From: Atopococcus tabaci
GTDB taxonomy: Bacteria; Bacillota; Bacilli; Lactobacillales; Carnobacteriaceae_A
Length of the DNA stretch: 64,000 nucleotides
NCBI GenBank assembly: GCA_030535975.1
Contig: JAUNQW010000003.1
Location: forward strand, 1 to 64,000
Reading direction: 5' to 3'
The notes below the pieces were generated by a model that saw only the letters and a list, made by a program, of their open reading frames with translations, did no database searches and had not been told where the DNA came from. This document shows positions 19,252-28,161 of the stretch, in pieces. A program made the translations under genes and the position numbers. How positions within the stretch are numbered: the stretch's first letter is position 1; every line of letters begins with the position of its first letter.

Positions 19252-21567
19252 TTAGTTTTCTTGTTCTTGGTCTACCGGCTGACCGGTGTCTGGAATATCT
19301 TTATCGATCAATACATCCCTGGGTTTGCTTCCATTCGGCGGACCGACTATGCCCCTGGCTTCCATATCATCAATCAATCGGGCTGCACGATTATAACCTA
19401 TTCTAAAACGTCGTTGCAGCATAGAAACACTGGCAGTCTCTTCTTCTATAACCAGGTTGACCGCTTCATCAAAATATTCATCCTCAGGCTCTTCATGAAG
19501 TTGAGTGTCTGCTTCTTCACTGGGAATCATTTCTTCAACATAATTAACTTCCTGCTGGTTTTTAACAAATTCAACGACTTCTTTCACTTCATCATCCGTT
19601 ATAAAAGTTCCCTGAACACGTTTGGCTTGGCTGGTGCCCATCGGCAGATACAGCATATCACCCTTTCCAAGCAGCTTCTCAGCTCCCACCATGTCTAAAA
19701 TGGTGCGTGAGTCTGTTCCGCTGGAAACAGCAAAAGCGATACGAGAAGGTATATTGGCTTTGATCGTTCCGGTCAAAACATCGACACTCGGTCGTTGAGT
19801 AGCTAAAATCATATGAATACCGGCTGCACGTGCCATTTGTGCCAACCTCATAATAGCATCTTCGACTTCTTTCGATGCGACCATCATTAAATCTGCCAAC
19901 TCATCCACTATAACAACTATATAAGGCAAAAAGGGCAGGCTCTCTTTTTCTTCTCGATTGTATTTCGACACATAATCATTATAAGTAGCTCTGTTTTTAG
20001 TACCTGTGCTTGCAAATAATTCATAACGTCTTTCCATTTCTTTAACTACATTATTTAAAGCCCGGGCTGCCTTTTTAGGGTTGGTCACGACGGGAGTTAA
20101 GAGATGAGGCACACCGTTATAATCATTCAGCTCCACCATCTTCGGGTCAATCATCATCAGCTTGACTTCACTCGGCTTAGTTCTCATTAACAAGGCTGTA
20201 ATAATACTATTGATAGCTACGGATTTTCCAGAGCCTGTCGATCCCGCAATTAAAAGATGAGGCATTTTTGATAGATCTGCTATTTGAATATTACCTGAGA
20301 TGTCTTTCCCTATAGGTACTTCCAGTAGGGCATCTGGTTTTCTTTGAGTCATTTCTAAGGTTTCTCTAAAAGAAACAAAGCTAATATCTTGGTTAGGTAC
20401 TTCGATTCCAATCAGGGCCCGGCCTGGAATCGGTGCTTCAATACGGATATCCTTGGCAGCTAAAGCAAGAGCGATATCATCTTGCAGGCTGACAATCTTG
20501 CTGACTTTAACTCCGGTCGCCGGCTGTATCTCATACTTAGTTACTGCCGGTCCTAAATTTGCTTTAACCACTTTTGCATCAACATCAAAACTCTCAAATG
20601 TGTCTTCCAATTTCTGAATGTTTCTTTCGATCACTTCGTATTCATTCGACTGGTCAGAAGATTTGACTTCATTGAGTAACTTGAGGGGTGGCAGCACGTA
20701 ATCTTCATTTTCAGACTCTGAAATAATATGAAAGTCATCTTTATTTTCGACTTCTTCCGTTTCTGGAGAAGCTCCAGGAATATTATTTTCTTTCACTGCT
20801 TCCCTTTGAGATTCTCCAACATCGCTTCTGTCATTTTTTTTACTTCTTGTTAAGCTACTTTGATGAGAATCAATCGGTATTTTTCCTGCTTCTTTTTGAC
20901 TTTCTTGAAGTGATGAAGTATCTTTTAAGTCTTGAGCTTTTTTCGATGTTTTATTTTTTTTATTAACAGCTTTTTTTTGACTTCTCTTTTTGACACCTTC
21001 CAGCAGATCTTCCAGCCAGGAAGAAATTCTTTGGAAAAACTGCCCATAGCTGATATTAAAAATCAATAATACTGCAGTCAACAGGAGCAAAGCTATAATA
21101 AAATAAGTTCCAACTTGATCAAATAAAAAATAAAAAACTCCATAAATTAAAGCTCCAATCATTCCTCCCCCTAAATTATTCCCAGTGACATTCTGGGTTA
21201 GATCCGAAAAGAAGAAACGCCAAGTAGCAGGGACAGGCTGTAAATAGGGGTTAGTAACTTTTTGGAACATGAGCGCATGCAGGAGCACTAAGACGGACAG
21301 GTATAAAAGCAGAGCACCAAACGCACGCCTCTTGTTTTGTATTTTCTTTATTTCTCCTTTAACTAAAGTAATTAAACTCATTACCAAAATAAAAAAAGAA
21401 AAGAATAAATAGCTGTCTCCCACAAAAAAACGAGTCATATTCGCACAGACTCTGCCGACAAATCCGAGTTGAGTTAAACTAAAAAAACTTAAGATTAGAA
21501 ATCCTAAGGATACTCCTCTGTGTATAGAGATACTATTATTTTTTTTACTTCTTTTTCTTCTTGCCAT
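19252..21567 (-). CDS. ftsK: DNA translocase FtsK/SpoIIIE
   Basis: This septal DNA pump clears and segregates chromosomes. It has four or five N-terminal membrane segments (about residues 15-180), a charged linker rich in Lys, Ser and Glu (about 190-290), the motor domain with Walker A (GSTGSGKSVAIN) and Walker B (VVIVDELADL), and a C-terminal gamma winged helix (LQRRFRIGYNRAARLIDDME), which reads orienting sequences. The length of 771 is normal. It shares an intergenic region with the divergent yidC. Confidence 0.95.
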   Translation of the reverse strand: MARRKRSKKNNSISIHRGVSLGFLILSFFSLTQLGFVGRVCANMTRFFVGDSYLFFSFFILVMSLITLVKGEIKKIQNKRRAFGALLLYLSVLVLLHALMFQKVTNPYLQPVPATWRFFFSDLTQNVTGNNLGGGMIGALIYGVFYFLFDQVGTYFIIALLLLTAVLLIFNISYGQFFQRISSWLEDLLEGVKKRSQKKAVNKKNKTSKKAQDLKDTSSLQESQKEAGKIPIDSHQSSLTRSKKNDRSDVGESQREAVKENNIPGASPETEEVENKDDFHIISESENEDYVLPPLKLLNEVKSSDQSNEYEVIERNIQKLEDTFESFDVDAKVVKANLGPAVTKYEIQPATGVKVSKIVSLQDDIALALAAKDIRIEAPIPGRALIGIEVPNQDISFVSFRETLEMTQRKPDALLEVPIGKDISGNIQIADLSKMPHLLIAGSTGSGKSVAINSIITALLMRTKPSEVKLMMIDPKMVELNDYNGVPHLLTPVVTNPKKAARALNNVVKEMERRYELFASTGTKNRATYNDYVSKYNREEKESLPFLPYIVVIVDELADLMMVASKEVEDAIMRLAQMARAAGIHMILATQRPSVDVLTGTIKANIPSRIAFAVSSGTDSRTILDMVGAEKLLGKGDMLYLPMGTSQAKRVQGTFITDDEVKEVVEFVKNQQEVNYVEEMIPSEEADTQLHEEPEDEYFDEAVNLVIEEETASVSMLQRRFRIGYNRAARLIDDMEARGIVGPPNGSKPRDVLIDKDIPDTGQPVDQEQEN

Positions 21568-21588
21568 ACATGTTTACTCCTATCTTTA

Positions 21589-21614
21589 TCTATCTATAGT
21601 ATACAATAGATAGA
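21589..21614. repeat. Inverted repeat upstream of ftsK
   Basis: Arms TCTATCT and AGATAGA are separated by 12 bp and lie 22 bp upstream of the ftsK ATG, in the promoter region between ftsK and yidC. It may be an operator or part of a 5' leader hairpin; no known motif is matched. Confidence 0.4.
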
Positions 21615-21668
21615 TTTTCTTTTTTAATTTTTATTCCCTCACTCGAATGTTCTTAAATAGAGATAGAA

Positions 21669-21697
21669 TTGAATTTTACCAGAAACTAAGCTATAAT
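21669..21697 (+). promoter_or_regulatory. Sigma-A type promoter for yidC
   Basis: TTGAAT and TATAAT are separated by 17 bp and lie about 55 bp upstream of the yidC start codon. Only the last base of the -35 box departs clearly from consensus. Confidence 0.75.
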
Positions 21698-21751
21698 AAA
21701 CAAGTTATTGGGCTCATGCCCTTTGAATACTTACTTAAAGGAATGTGACAG

Positions 21752-22699
21752 ATGAACAGAAAAATTAAAAACATGCTATTAACTAGTTTTATGGCTTTTA
21801 CTGCCCTTTTCCTATCCGGTTGTGTGAGATTAGACGATGCAGGAAATCCTGGGGGATGGTTTTATAATTTACTTGTTGTACCGACTCAAGAACTCATCAG
21901 CTGGCTGGCAGGTTTAATGAATGGGAACTACGGCTGGGCGATTGTAGTTTTCACTATTTTGGTCCGGCTCATTATATTACCCCTTTCACTTAAACAACAA
22001 AAAGCAGCTACCCTTCAGCAGTCGAAAATGAAAGCTATTGAGCCTGTAACTAAGGAAATCCAAGATGATCTAAAGAATGCCGAAAGCCAAGAGCAGCAGA
22101 TGGAATACCAAAGAGAACTGCAGGAAGTATATAAAGATGTAGGTATTTCACTCGTGGGAGGGATGGGCTGTCTTCCTCTTCTGATCCAGCTTCCAATCAT
22201 CTCGATGGTTTTCTCAGCTCTGAGATATTCCCCAGATATGGCAAATACGACCTTTCTGGGTCAGCCTTTAGATGAAAGAAGTGTAGTGTTTGCAATCATA
22301 GTAGGTATTGTTTATCTCGCCCAGGCCTATTTTATGATCAAAGGGATGCCTGAAGAACAGAAAAAACAAATGGTCCTGACTTCATTGATGAGTCCTATCA
22401 TGATTTTCATCTTTTCTCTCTCTACACCTGGAGGGATAGCTCTCTATTGGCTGGTCAGCGGTATCTTCGCTACCTTCCAATCTCTTTATACTTCAACCAT
22501 CTTAAAACCTCGACTGGAGGCACAGGCTGCTGAAGAAATGGGTGACATTGATATTACTAGAAAAAGAAGTCCAAGAAAAGAAGCTGAAAAAGCAGCTCCT
22601 GAGTCTACACCTAAAATTGCCAACAAATCAAAAGCCCGCAGCAGCTTTGAAAAGAAATCTTCTGGACGAAATGCAGGTAAACAGCGCCGTAAAAAATAG
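21752..22699 (+). CDS. yidC: Membrane protein insertase YidC (lipoprotein form)
   Basis: It inserts and folds membrane proteins. The N-terminus is a lipoprotein signal (ALFLSGC, lipid-modified Cys at about residue 24), followed by about five membrane segments of the OxaA/YidC fold, and a basic C-terminal tail rich in Lys, Arg and Ser that could contact ribosomes. The length of 315 is right for the Gram-positive form. It is a single gene with its own promoter and terminator. It is not beside rnpA/rpmH, so it is probably the second YidC paralogue that Bacilli often carry; this is an inference. Confidence 0.93.
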   Translation: MNRKIKNMLLTSFMAFTALFLSGCVRLDDAGNPGGWFYNLLVVPTQELISWLAGLMNGNYGWAIVVFTILVRLIILPLSLKQQKAATLQQSKMKAIEPVTKEIQDDLKNAESQEQQMEYQRELQEVYKDVGISLVGGMGCLPLLIQLPIISMVFSALRYSPDMANTTFLGQPLDERSVVFAIIVGIVYLAQAYFMIKGMPEEQKKQMVLTSLMSPIMIFIFSLSTPGGIALYWLVSGIFATFQSLYTSTILKPRLEAQAAEEMGDIDITRKRSPRKEAEKAAPESTPKIANKSKARSSFEKKSSGRNAGKQRRKK

Positions 22700-22722
22700 A
22701 ATCTAAAAAATAACAATGGATA

Positions 22723-22768
22723 AAACCGCATCAGTCAAGTCATCAAAAACTTGATTTAATGCGGTTTA
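22723..22768. terminator. Bidirectional terminator between yidC and the response regulator
   Basis: AAACCGCAT and ATGCGGTTT arms with an inner CAAGT/ACTTG stem are flanked by A- and T-runs and lie between convergent genes. Confidence 0.8.
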
Positions 22769-22829
22769 TTTTTTAAAACTTTTGATGTTAAAATACAAAG
22801 ATTAAATCCTTCTAAATAGAATTTTATAT

Positions 22830-23522
22830 TTAGTCCCGTATCACATAGCCTTTACCCCGGACAGTTTGAATATAACTCTCTTCATCTTTTTTATCGATTT
22901 TATTTCTTAAATATCGAATATAAACATCAACCACATTGGTTTCAGTGTCCTTAGGATAGTCCCAAACCTTTTCTAATAAATCTTCTCTTGAATAAACAGT
23001 GTTAACATTCGTCAATAACTCTACTAAAAGATCGTACTCTCTTTTGGTCAAGTCAATAATCTCTTTGCCGCGGCGAACAGTCCTGCTGTCTTTTTCAATA
23101 AGTAAATCCTTAAAAACGATATTGGATTGTGAATTATTCTGATTATTATTTTCGTATTTAACCCTTCTGAATATCGCACGCATCCGCGCTAAAAGTTCTT
23201 CTACAGCAAAAGGCTCTACTAAACAATCATCAGCCCCATAATCTAAGCATACAACACGTTCCATGACAGAATCATTTTCAGTCATGATAAAAATGGGTAC
23301 AGTAGAATGTTGGCGAACGCGTCGGCAGATCTCGAGACCGCTAAGTTCAGGTATCGCTAGTTCTGTAATAATTAAGCACCAATCTTTAATTTTATTTAGG
23401 GCTGCTTCTAGACCCTGCCTCCCATTTAAATAAGTTTCAGTATAATAACCTTCTTGATTGAGTTCTTTTTCTAAGAAATTTGTTAAGTCTTTATCATTTT
23501 TTATAATTAATATATTTTTCAA
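22830..23522 (-). CDS. Orphan OmpR/PhoB-type regulator with degenerate receiver domain
   Basis: This 230-residue regulator has an N-terminal receiver-like domain (about 1-118) and a C-terminal winged-helix DNA-binding domain (KREYDLLVELL; VDVYIRYLRNKI; VRGKGYVIRD). The receiver lacks the chemistry of phosphorylation: the acidic pair at the end of beta-1 is Lys-Asn (ILIIKND), the phospho-acceptor position in ITELAIPELSG is Glu, and the switch lysine before Pro-Phe is Glu (LVEPF). No histidine kinase is adjacent. A constitutive or phosphate-independent regulator is the likely reading. The start is a TTG at 23522 with a GGGGG-type ribosome-binding site 9 nt upstream. Target genes cannot be told from the sequence. 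Confidence 0.85.
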   Translation of the reverse strand: MKNILIIKNDKDLTNFLEKELNQEGYYTETYLNGRQGLEAALNKIKDWCLIITELAIPELSGLEICRRVRQHSTVPIFIMTENDSVMERVVCLDYGADDCLVEPFAVEELLARMRAIFRRVKYENNNQNNSQSNIVFKDLLIEKDSRTVRRGKEIIDLTKREYDLLVELLTNVNTVYSREDLLEKVWDYPKDTETNVVDVYIRYLRNKIDKKDEESYIQTVRGKGYVIRD

Positions 23523-23804
23523 TCATCACAACCCCCTTCACAAAAGCGTAGTTACTCTCTTTTAAACTTAACTTAAAATATAAAAAAATATTGATGGATT
23601 AGTCCTAGTGAACCTTATCACAAAACTGCCATTTATTGTTTATTTTATTTTAATAAACTGTGATATTTAAGGTATGCATTTAGTCTGCTAATAATTGATA
23701 ACCCATGTAAATTATAATGTTTTTTAATCAATCTTGTATTTCACTTCTTCTTTAGTGTAGAATAAATAAGCTTGGTATAATCTAGAAGGTAGGTGAATTT
23801 ACCG

Positions 23805-23924
23805 GTGTCACGTAATAAAAAAACAAGAAAAAGAATGTGGAAACGTGTAGCAGTATGGATATTATTAGCAGTTATGGTTTTCTCACTCTTGGCTTCTTTA
23901 GTCGGTGCACTTGGAGCTTTTTAA
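23805..23924 (+). CDS. 39-residue single-pass membrane protein, Prli42/DUF4044-like
   Basis: This short gene starts with GTG behind AGGTAGG and ends in TAA. The product has a basic N-terminus (SRNKKTRKRMWKR) and one hydrophobic helix (about residues 14-38). Size, charge pattern and the final Leu/Gly-rich helix resemble the tiny membrane proteins of the Prli42 and DUF4044 kind, of which Prli42 anchors the stressosome in Listeria. A promoter candidate (TATAAT at about 23775) and a strong terminator just downstream indicate a dedicated transcript. The family assignment is by overall resemblance only. Confidence 0.7.
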   Translation: MSRNKKTRKRMWKRVAVWILLAVMVFSLLASLVGALGAF

Positions 23925-23934
23925 TTTAATCCAG

Positions 23935-23968
23935 AAAAGGCAGGAAATAAAATCCTGCCTTTTTATTT
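23935..23968 (+). terminator. Terminator of the 39-residue membrane protein gene
   Basis: AAAAGGCAGGA and TCCTGCCTTTT arms with a 7-nt loop lie 10 bp after the stop and are followed by T-rich sequence. It may also serve recN on the other strand. Confidence 0.88.
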
Positions 23969-24001
23969 TTAAAAAAGCTCTCCATTTCAACTTAATTTGT
24001 A

Positions 24002-25699
24002 TCAGTTCGACTTTGACTTGCGCAGCTCTCGGGCAGTAATCAAGGTATGCTCGCTTAATTCACTCCCCGCTAACATCTCAGCAATTTCTTTAATCTTTTC
24101 ATCTTCTTCTAAATATTTGACTGAAGTTGATGTTCTTCCTTTTTTAACTTCTTTCGATATGTAGAGGTGATGGTCAGCTGTCGCAGCTACTTGAGGAAGG
24201 TGAGTGATACATAAGACTTGATTGTTTTTAGAGATTCTTGCTATTTTTTCAGCTATTGCTGCCGCCACTCGTCCGCTTACACCTGTATCTACTTCATCTA
24301 AAATATTTGTTGACAGCGTTTGTTTTTTTGCAAAAATAGTCTTCATAGCCAACATCATTCGAGATAATTCTCCTCCAGAAGCTACATTTTCTAAAGCCTT
24401 CAGCGGCTCTCCAGGATTAGTAGCTATTAAAAAGGAAACGCGATCTAATCCTTGAGAATCAGCGTCCTCAATACTCAGATTTTTTATTTCTTTAGGAAAA
24501 TCAACTTTAAATACTGCTTTCTCCATGTATAAGTCACTTAATTCCTGATGAATATGGCTTTCCAGTTCTCCAGCCAGCTGCCGGCGCTCGATAGATATAG
24601 CCCGCCCTGCTTCTAGAACTTCTTTTTCTAACTGAAGAATCTCTTTTTCTAAGTCAGTCACATCTTCTTCACTTTGAGTCAACTGTATATATTCTTGTTT
24701 GGCTTGATCATAAAAACTCAAAATTTCTGAAATAGTTGATCCATACTTTCTTTTTAACAGCTGAATGATATTCAGACGTTCTTCAATCTCATTTAATCGC
24801 TCTTCATCATAGTCCAAATCATTGATCTGATTAGATATACTTGATATTAAATCCTGAAGTTCGTAGTAGATGCCTGATAACTTTTGACTCATGGCTTCAT
24901 AATCTTCTGATAACTCACTGATATTCTCTATCTGATCAAGTGACCGGCCAATAAAGTCTACGCTTGAATGCTCATCATTACCCACGAGAAATTGGTAGCT
25001 GTCACTTAGACTTTTCATCACATTTTGATAATTCATCAGCTGGCGGCGCTCTTGCTCCAGTTCTTCTTCCTCTCCATCCACTAAACTCGCTTCCTCTAGT
25101 TCTTTCAGCTGAAAAGCAAGCATATCAATTCTTTGATTCATCTCCTGCTCATTATTCTGCCAATTGTTAAAAGATCTTTTTTTATCTAAATAATCCTGAT
25201 AAAGAGGTTGATAGGTTTTTTTCTTTTGTAGAAAACTATCGCCGCCGAAGCGGTCCAGCAGCAGGATATGATTTTCTGGATTCATCAATTCTTGGTGTTC
25301 ATTTTGTCCTTGAATATCTACGAGAAAAGAGCCGACCTCTCTTAAAAGAGAAATAGTCACGATACTTCCGTTAATTCGACTGACCTGCCGGCCGTTTTTA
25401 TAAATATCACGCTGGACAAGAAGCTCTTGACTCCTAAAATCAATATCATTTTTTTCTAGAATATTTTGAATTTTTTTATGATTGGACTTGACTAGAAATA
25501 AAGCTTGGAGCTGGCATTTTTCTTCTCCGTGTCGGACATATTGGGCCGATCCCCGGCTGCCAGATAAAAGTCCCACTGCATCAATGATAATCGATTTTCC
25601 TGCACCAGTCTCCCCTGTAAAAACAGTCATCCCTTCGTTAAAATGAATATCAGCAGCTTTAATGACAGCAAAATTTTTAATAGAAAGTTCCTGTAACAT
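24002..25699 (-). CDS. recN: DNA repair protein RecN
   Basis: This SMC-like ATPase acts early in double-strand break repair. The N-terminal half has Walker A (FTGETGAGKSIIIDA), the middle is a long coiled coil (about 160-380), and the C-terminal half has the signature ASGGELSRMMLA and Walker B (NILDEVDTGVSG). The length of 565 is typical. It follows argR by 13 bp, as in Bacillus. Confidence 0.96.
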   Translation of the reverse strand: MLQELSIKNFAVIKAADIHFNEGMTVFTGETGAGKSIIIDAVGLLSGSRGSAQYVRHGEEKCQLQALFLVKSNHKKIQNILEKNDIDFRSQELLVQRDIYKNGRQVSRINGSIVTISLLREVGSFLVDIQGQNEHQELMNPENHILLLDRFGGDSFLQKKKTYQPLYQDYLDKKRSFNNWQNNEQEMNQRIDMLAFQLKELEEASLVDGEEEELEQERRQLMNYQNVMKSLSDSYQFLVGNDEHSSVDFIGRSLDQIENISELSEDYEAMSQKLSGIYYELQDLISSISNQINDLDYDEERLNEIEERLNIIQLLKRKYGSTISEILSFYDQAKQEYIQLTQSEEDVTDLEKEILQLEKEVLEAGRAISIERRQLAGELESHIHQELSDLYMEKAVFKVDFPKEIKNLSIEDADSQGLDRVSFLIATNPGEPLKALENVASGGELSRMMLAMKTIFAKKQTLSTNILDEVDTGVSGRVAAAIAEKIARISKNNQVLCITHLPQVAATADHHLYISKEVKKGRTSTSVKYLEEDEKIKEIAEMLAGSELSEHTLITARELRKSKSN

Positions 25700-25712
25700 T
25701 GCAGCCCTCTTT

Positions 25713-26174
25713 CTAAATATATCTCAGTAATTGATTTCTTAAATCTGATGCGGCTTGAACACTTCGGCAGATGATAAGTACACTGGTGTCATTTTCAATA
25801 ACAGCAAATATCTCTTCAAAGCTTTCAAACTGAAGGAGGTTGGCCAAGACCTCAGCACTTCCAGGTGTCGTATTAATCAATATTAAGTCATTTTGAGAAT
25901 CAATCGAAACAAAGGACTGCTCAAAAATATTTTCTAATTGATAATAGACATTCGAAGGAGTGCCTTTGGGCATCGAATAGCGATATCCACCAGACTCTAA
26001 AGGTATCTTGATTAAAGACATCTCTTTAATATCTCGAGAGATAGTGGCTTGTGTAACATCATAACCAAGCTTTTCTAAAGCAGTTACCAAGTCTTCCTGG
26101 CGTTGGATATATTCTTCATTGACAATCTTTTGAATCAAAGTCTGTCTTTTATTTTTATTCAATTCACTCACCAC
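25713..26174 (-). CDS. argR: Arginine repressor ArgR
   Basis: This arginine-sensing regulator has an N-terminal winged helix with the conserved DVTQATISRDIKEM recognition region and a C-terminal oligomerisation domain with TPGSAEVLANLL and the Asp-rich loop FAVIENDTSVLI. The length of 153 fits. It lies between tlyA and recN in the common Bacilli order. The exact start is uncertain: GTG at 26174 and a nearby downstream TTG are both possible. Confidence 0.94.
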   Translation of the reverse strand: MVSELNKNKRQTLIQKIVNEEYIQRQEDLVTALEKLGYDVTQATISRDIKEMSLIKIPLESGGYRYSMPKGTPSNVYYQLENIFEQSFVSIDSQNDLILINTTPGSAEVLANLLQFESFEEIFAVIENDTSVLIICRSVQAASDLRNQLLRYI

Positions 26175-26183
26175 TTTTCACCG

Positions 26184-27005
26184 TTAAAGGTTTTTTTCTA
26201 TAACTTTATTAATATAATCATCAATGGATTTCTTAGTCTGTTCATCGACCTGTTCTTGATATTCTATGGACTCTAAATGAACTAAAAATTCTCGGTTGCC
26301 TTCACGTCCTCTTATAGGCGAAGAAACAAGTCCCAGTATCTTATAATTATGAGCAGCAAAACTGAGCACATCTTCCAAAACCTGACGATGAACTCTAGGA
26401 TCACTCACTACCCCATTCTTACCGACATCTTCTTTTCTAGCTTCAAACTGCGGTTTAATGAGGGCTACTGCTTGACCGGAAGGAGTTAAGATATTTGCTA
26501 AAACCGGAAGAATAACTTTTAAAGAAATAAAAGAAACATCTGTGCAAGCAAATTCAGGGCGGCCTCGACTAAAGTCTTCTAATTTAGAGTAACGAAAATT
26601 AGTTTGTTCCATGACTTCCACTTGTGGATGTTCTCTTAAATTCCATGCCAGCTGATTAATTCCCACATCTAAAGCATAGACTAATTCAGCCCCCTGCTCT
26701 AATAAAACCTGGGTAAACCCTCCAGTCGAAGAACCAATATCTAAAGTGATCAGCTGATCGACAGTGAGATGAAAGACTTCAAAAGCTTTTTTTAATTTAT
26801 AAGCTCCGCGGGAAACATACTGCTTTTCTTGTCCTTTAATATATAATGCCGCAGTAGTCTTCATCTGCTGTCCGGCAGTCAGTATTTTTTCTTCTTTTAA
26901 AGTGAACACTCTGCCGGCCATAATTAAGGCTTGGGCTTTAGATTTAGATTCAACTAACTTTTGGCTGACCATTAATTCATCAGCCCGGACCTTCTTTCGA
27001 GCCAC
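26184..27005 (-). CDS. tlyA: TlyA-family rRNA 2'-O-methyltransferase (YqxC type)
   Basis: It has an N-terminal S4 RNA-binding domain (about residues 5-65) and a C-terminal FtsJ-like SAM-dependent methyltransferase with LDIGSSTGGFTQVLL as the SAM-binding motif and the catalytic lysine in LIKPQFEA. Members methylate rRNA or act as hemolysin-like proteins; rRNA modification is the better-supported role. The start is a GTG whose first base overlaps the ispA stop codon. Confidence 0.92.
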   Translation of the reverse strand: MARKKVRADELMVSQKLVESKSKAQALIMAGRVFTLKEEKILTAGQQMKTTAALYIKGQEKQYVSRGAYKLKKAFEVFHLTVDQLITLDIGSSTGGFTQVLLEQGAELVYALDVGINQLAWNLREHPQVEVMEQTNFRYSKLEDFSRGRPEFACTDVSFISLKVILPVLANILTPSGQAVALIKPQFEARKEDVGKNGVVSDPRVHRQVLEDVLSFAAHNYKILGLVSSPIRGREGNREFLVHLESIEYQEQVDEQTKKSIDDYINKVIEKNL

Positions 27006-27904
27006 TATCTTTTTTCCAGTCTTAATGTGTCAATAAAAGAGTCCAGAATCTCTTTATCATACTCATTATTTTCTTTCTTCAATACGTCAGCTAATTTGTT
27101 ATTACTCTCCTCAGCCAGACTTAACATCTCTTCTAGTTTGTCATAAGAGCCTTCGAGGCCTAGTAATGAAGGATAGGTTGATTTATCTAATTTTTCATCT
27201 TGTCCCACATTTTTACCTAAGCTTTCTGCATCACCAACCACATCTAAAATATCATCACGAATCTGAAAAGCCAGACCTATCAGTTTAGCTATCTGATTTA
27301 AATAGTCCAGGACTTCTTGCTTTTGGCCTGCTATGGTTCCCCCGGCAAATAAAGAAAATTGGATGAGTGCTCCTGTTTTTCTTTCATGGATACTCTGCAG
27401 AGTATCCATGCTGATGCTCTTATTTTCAGATTGAATATCTTCTAATTGACCGCCAATCATACCGCGGCTGCCCGCATATTCTGCTAAGCGTTGGATTAAC
27501 AGTACTTTTTTTTCCGATTCAAGCGTCGAGGAAGCAGATAAAACATCAAAAGAATGCGTCAATAAAGCATCTCCCGCCAAAATTGCGGTGGATTCACCAA
27601 AAACTTTGTGGTTGGTCGGCTTGCCGCGACGCAGGTCATCATTATCTATAGCAGGTAAATCGTCATGGATGAGAGAATAGGTATGAACCCATTCAATCGC
27701 TGTCGCTGCATCATAAGCTGTGACTTCATCTTTACCGAATGCTTTGACCGTGGCTAAAATTAAAAGGGGACGTATTCTTTTTCCGCCTGCTTTTAAGGAG
27801 TATAACATCGCTTCTTCGACCTCATTCTGGCATGGTTCTATGAGATTGTACATGTGTTGATTAAAGTTTTCTAAGACATTCTGCGAAAAATCTTTGAAAT
27901 TCAT
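27005..27904 (-). CDS. ispA: Polyprenyl (farnesyl) diphosphate synthase
   Basis: It condenses isopentenyl diphosphate with allylic diphosphates. Both aspartate-rich motifs are present: DDLPAIDNDDLRRGKPT (FARM) and DDILDV (SARM), together with GGKRIRPLL near the N-terminus. The length of 299 and position next to xseAB are typical of Bacilli FPP synthases. It is packed tightly: it begins at the base following the xseB stop and overlaps tlyA by one base. Confidence 0.95.
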   Translation of the reverse strand: MNFKDFSQNVLENFNQHMYNLIEPCQNEVEEAMLYSLKAGGKRIRPLLILATVKAFGKDEVTAYDAATAIEWVHTYSLIHDDLPAIDNDDLRRGKPTNHKVFGESTAILAGDALLTHSFDVLSASSTLESEKKVLLIQRLAEYAGSRGMIGGQLEDIQSENKSISMDTLQSIHERKTGALIQFSLFAGGTIAGQKQEVLDYLNQIAKLIGLAFQIRDDILDVVGDAESLGKNVGQDEKLDKSTYPSLLGLEGSYDKLEEMLSLAEESNNKLADVLKKENNEYDKEILDSFIDTLRLEKR

Positions 27905-28159
27905 TTAGATTTCCTCTCCTTCTACTGCCCCGTCAGAAATGAAAGGTACTTCATCACCGGACTCTGTCACTACCTTAGCTACCATTTTTTCAGCATTTTC
28001 CAGCTGCTCTCTACAGTACTTTGAAAGTTCGATTCCTCTTTGATACTGATCTAAAGCTTTTTCAAGTTCGATATTATTTTTCTCCAGTTCTTGAACAATT
28101 TCTTCTAACTCTGCCAAAGCTTCTTCAAATGTCATGTCCTCAACTTTTTTCTTACTCAT
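27905..28159 (-). CDS. xseB: Exodeoxyribonuclease VII small subunit
   Basis: This 84-residue helical protein contains the family sequence TFEEALAELEEIVQELE and GIELSKYCREQLENAE. It partners XseA in single-strand DNA degradation. It lies 2 bp downstream of xseA and directly ahead of ispA. Confidence 0.94.
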   Translation of the reverse strand: MSKKKVEDMTFEEALAELEEIVQELEKNNIELEKALDQYQRGIELSKYCREQLENAEKMVAKVVTESGDEVPFISDGAVEGEEI

Positions 28160-28161
28160 TC

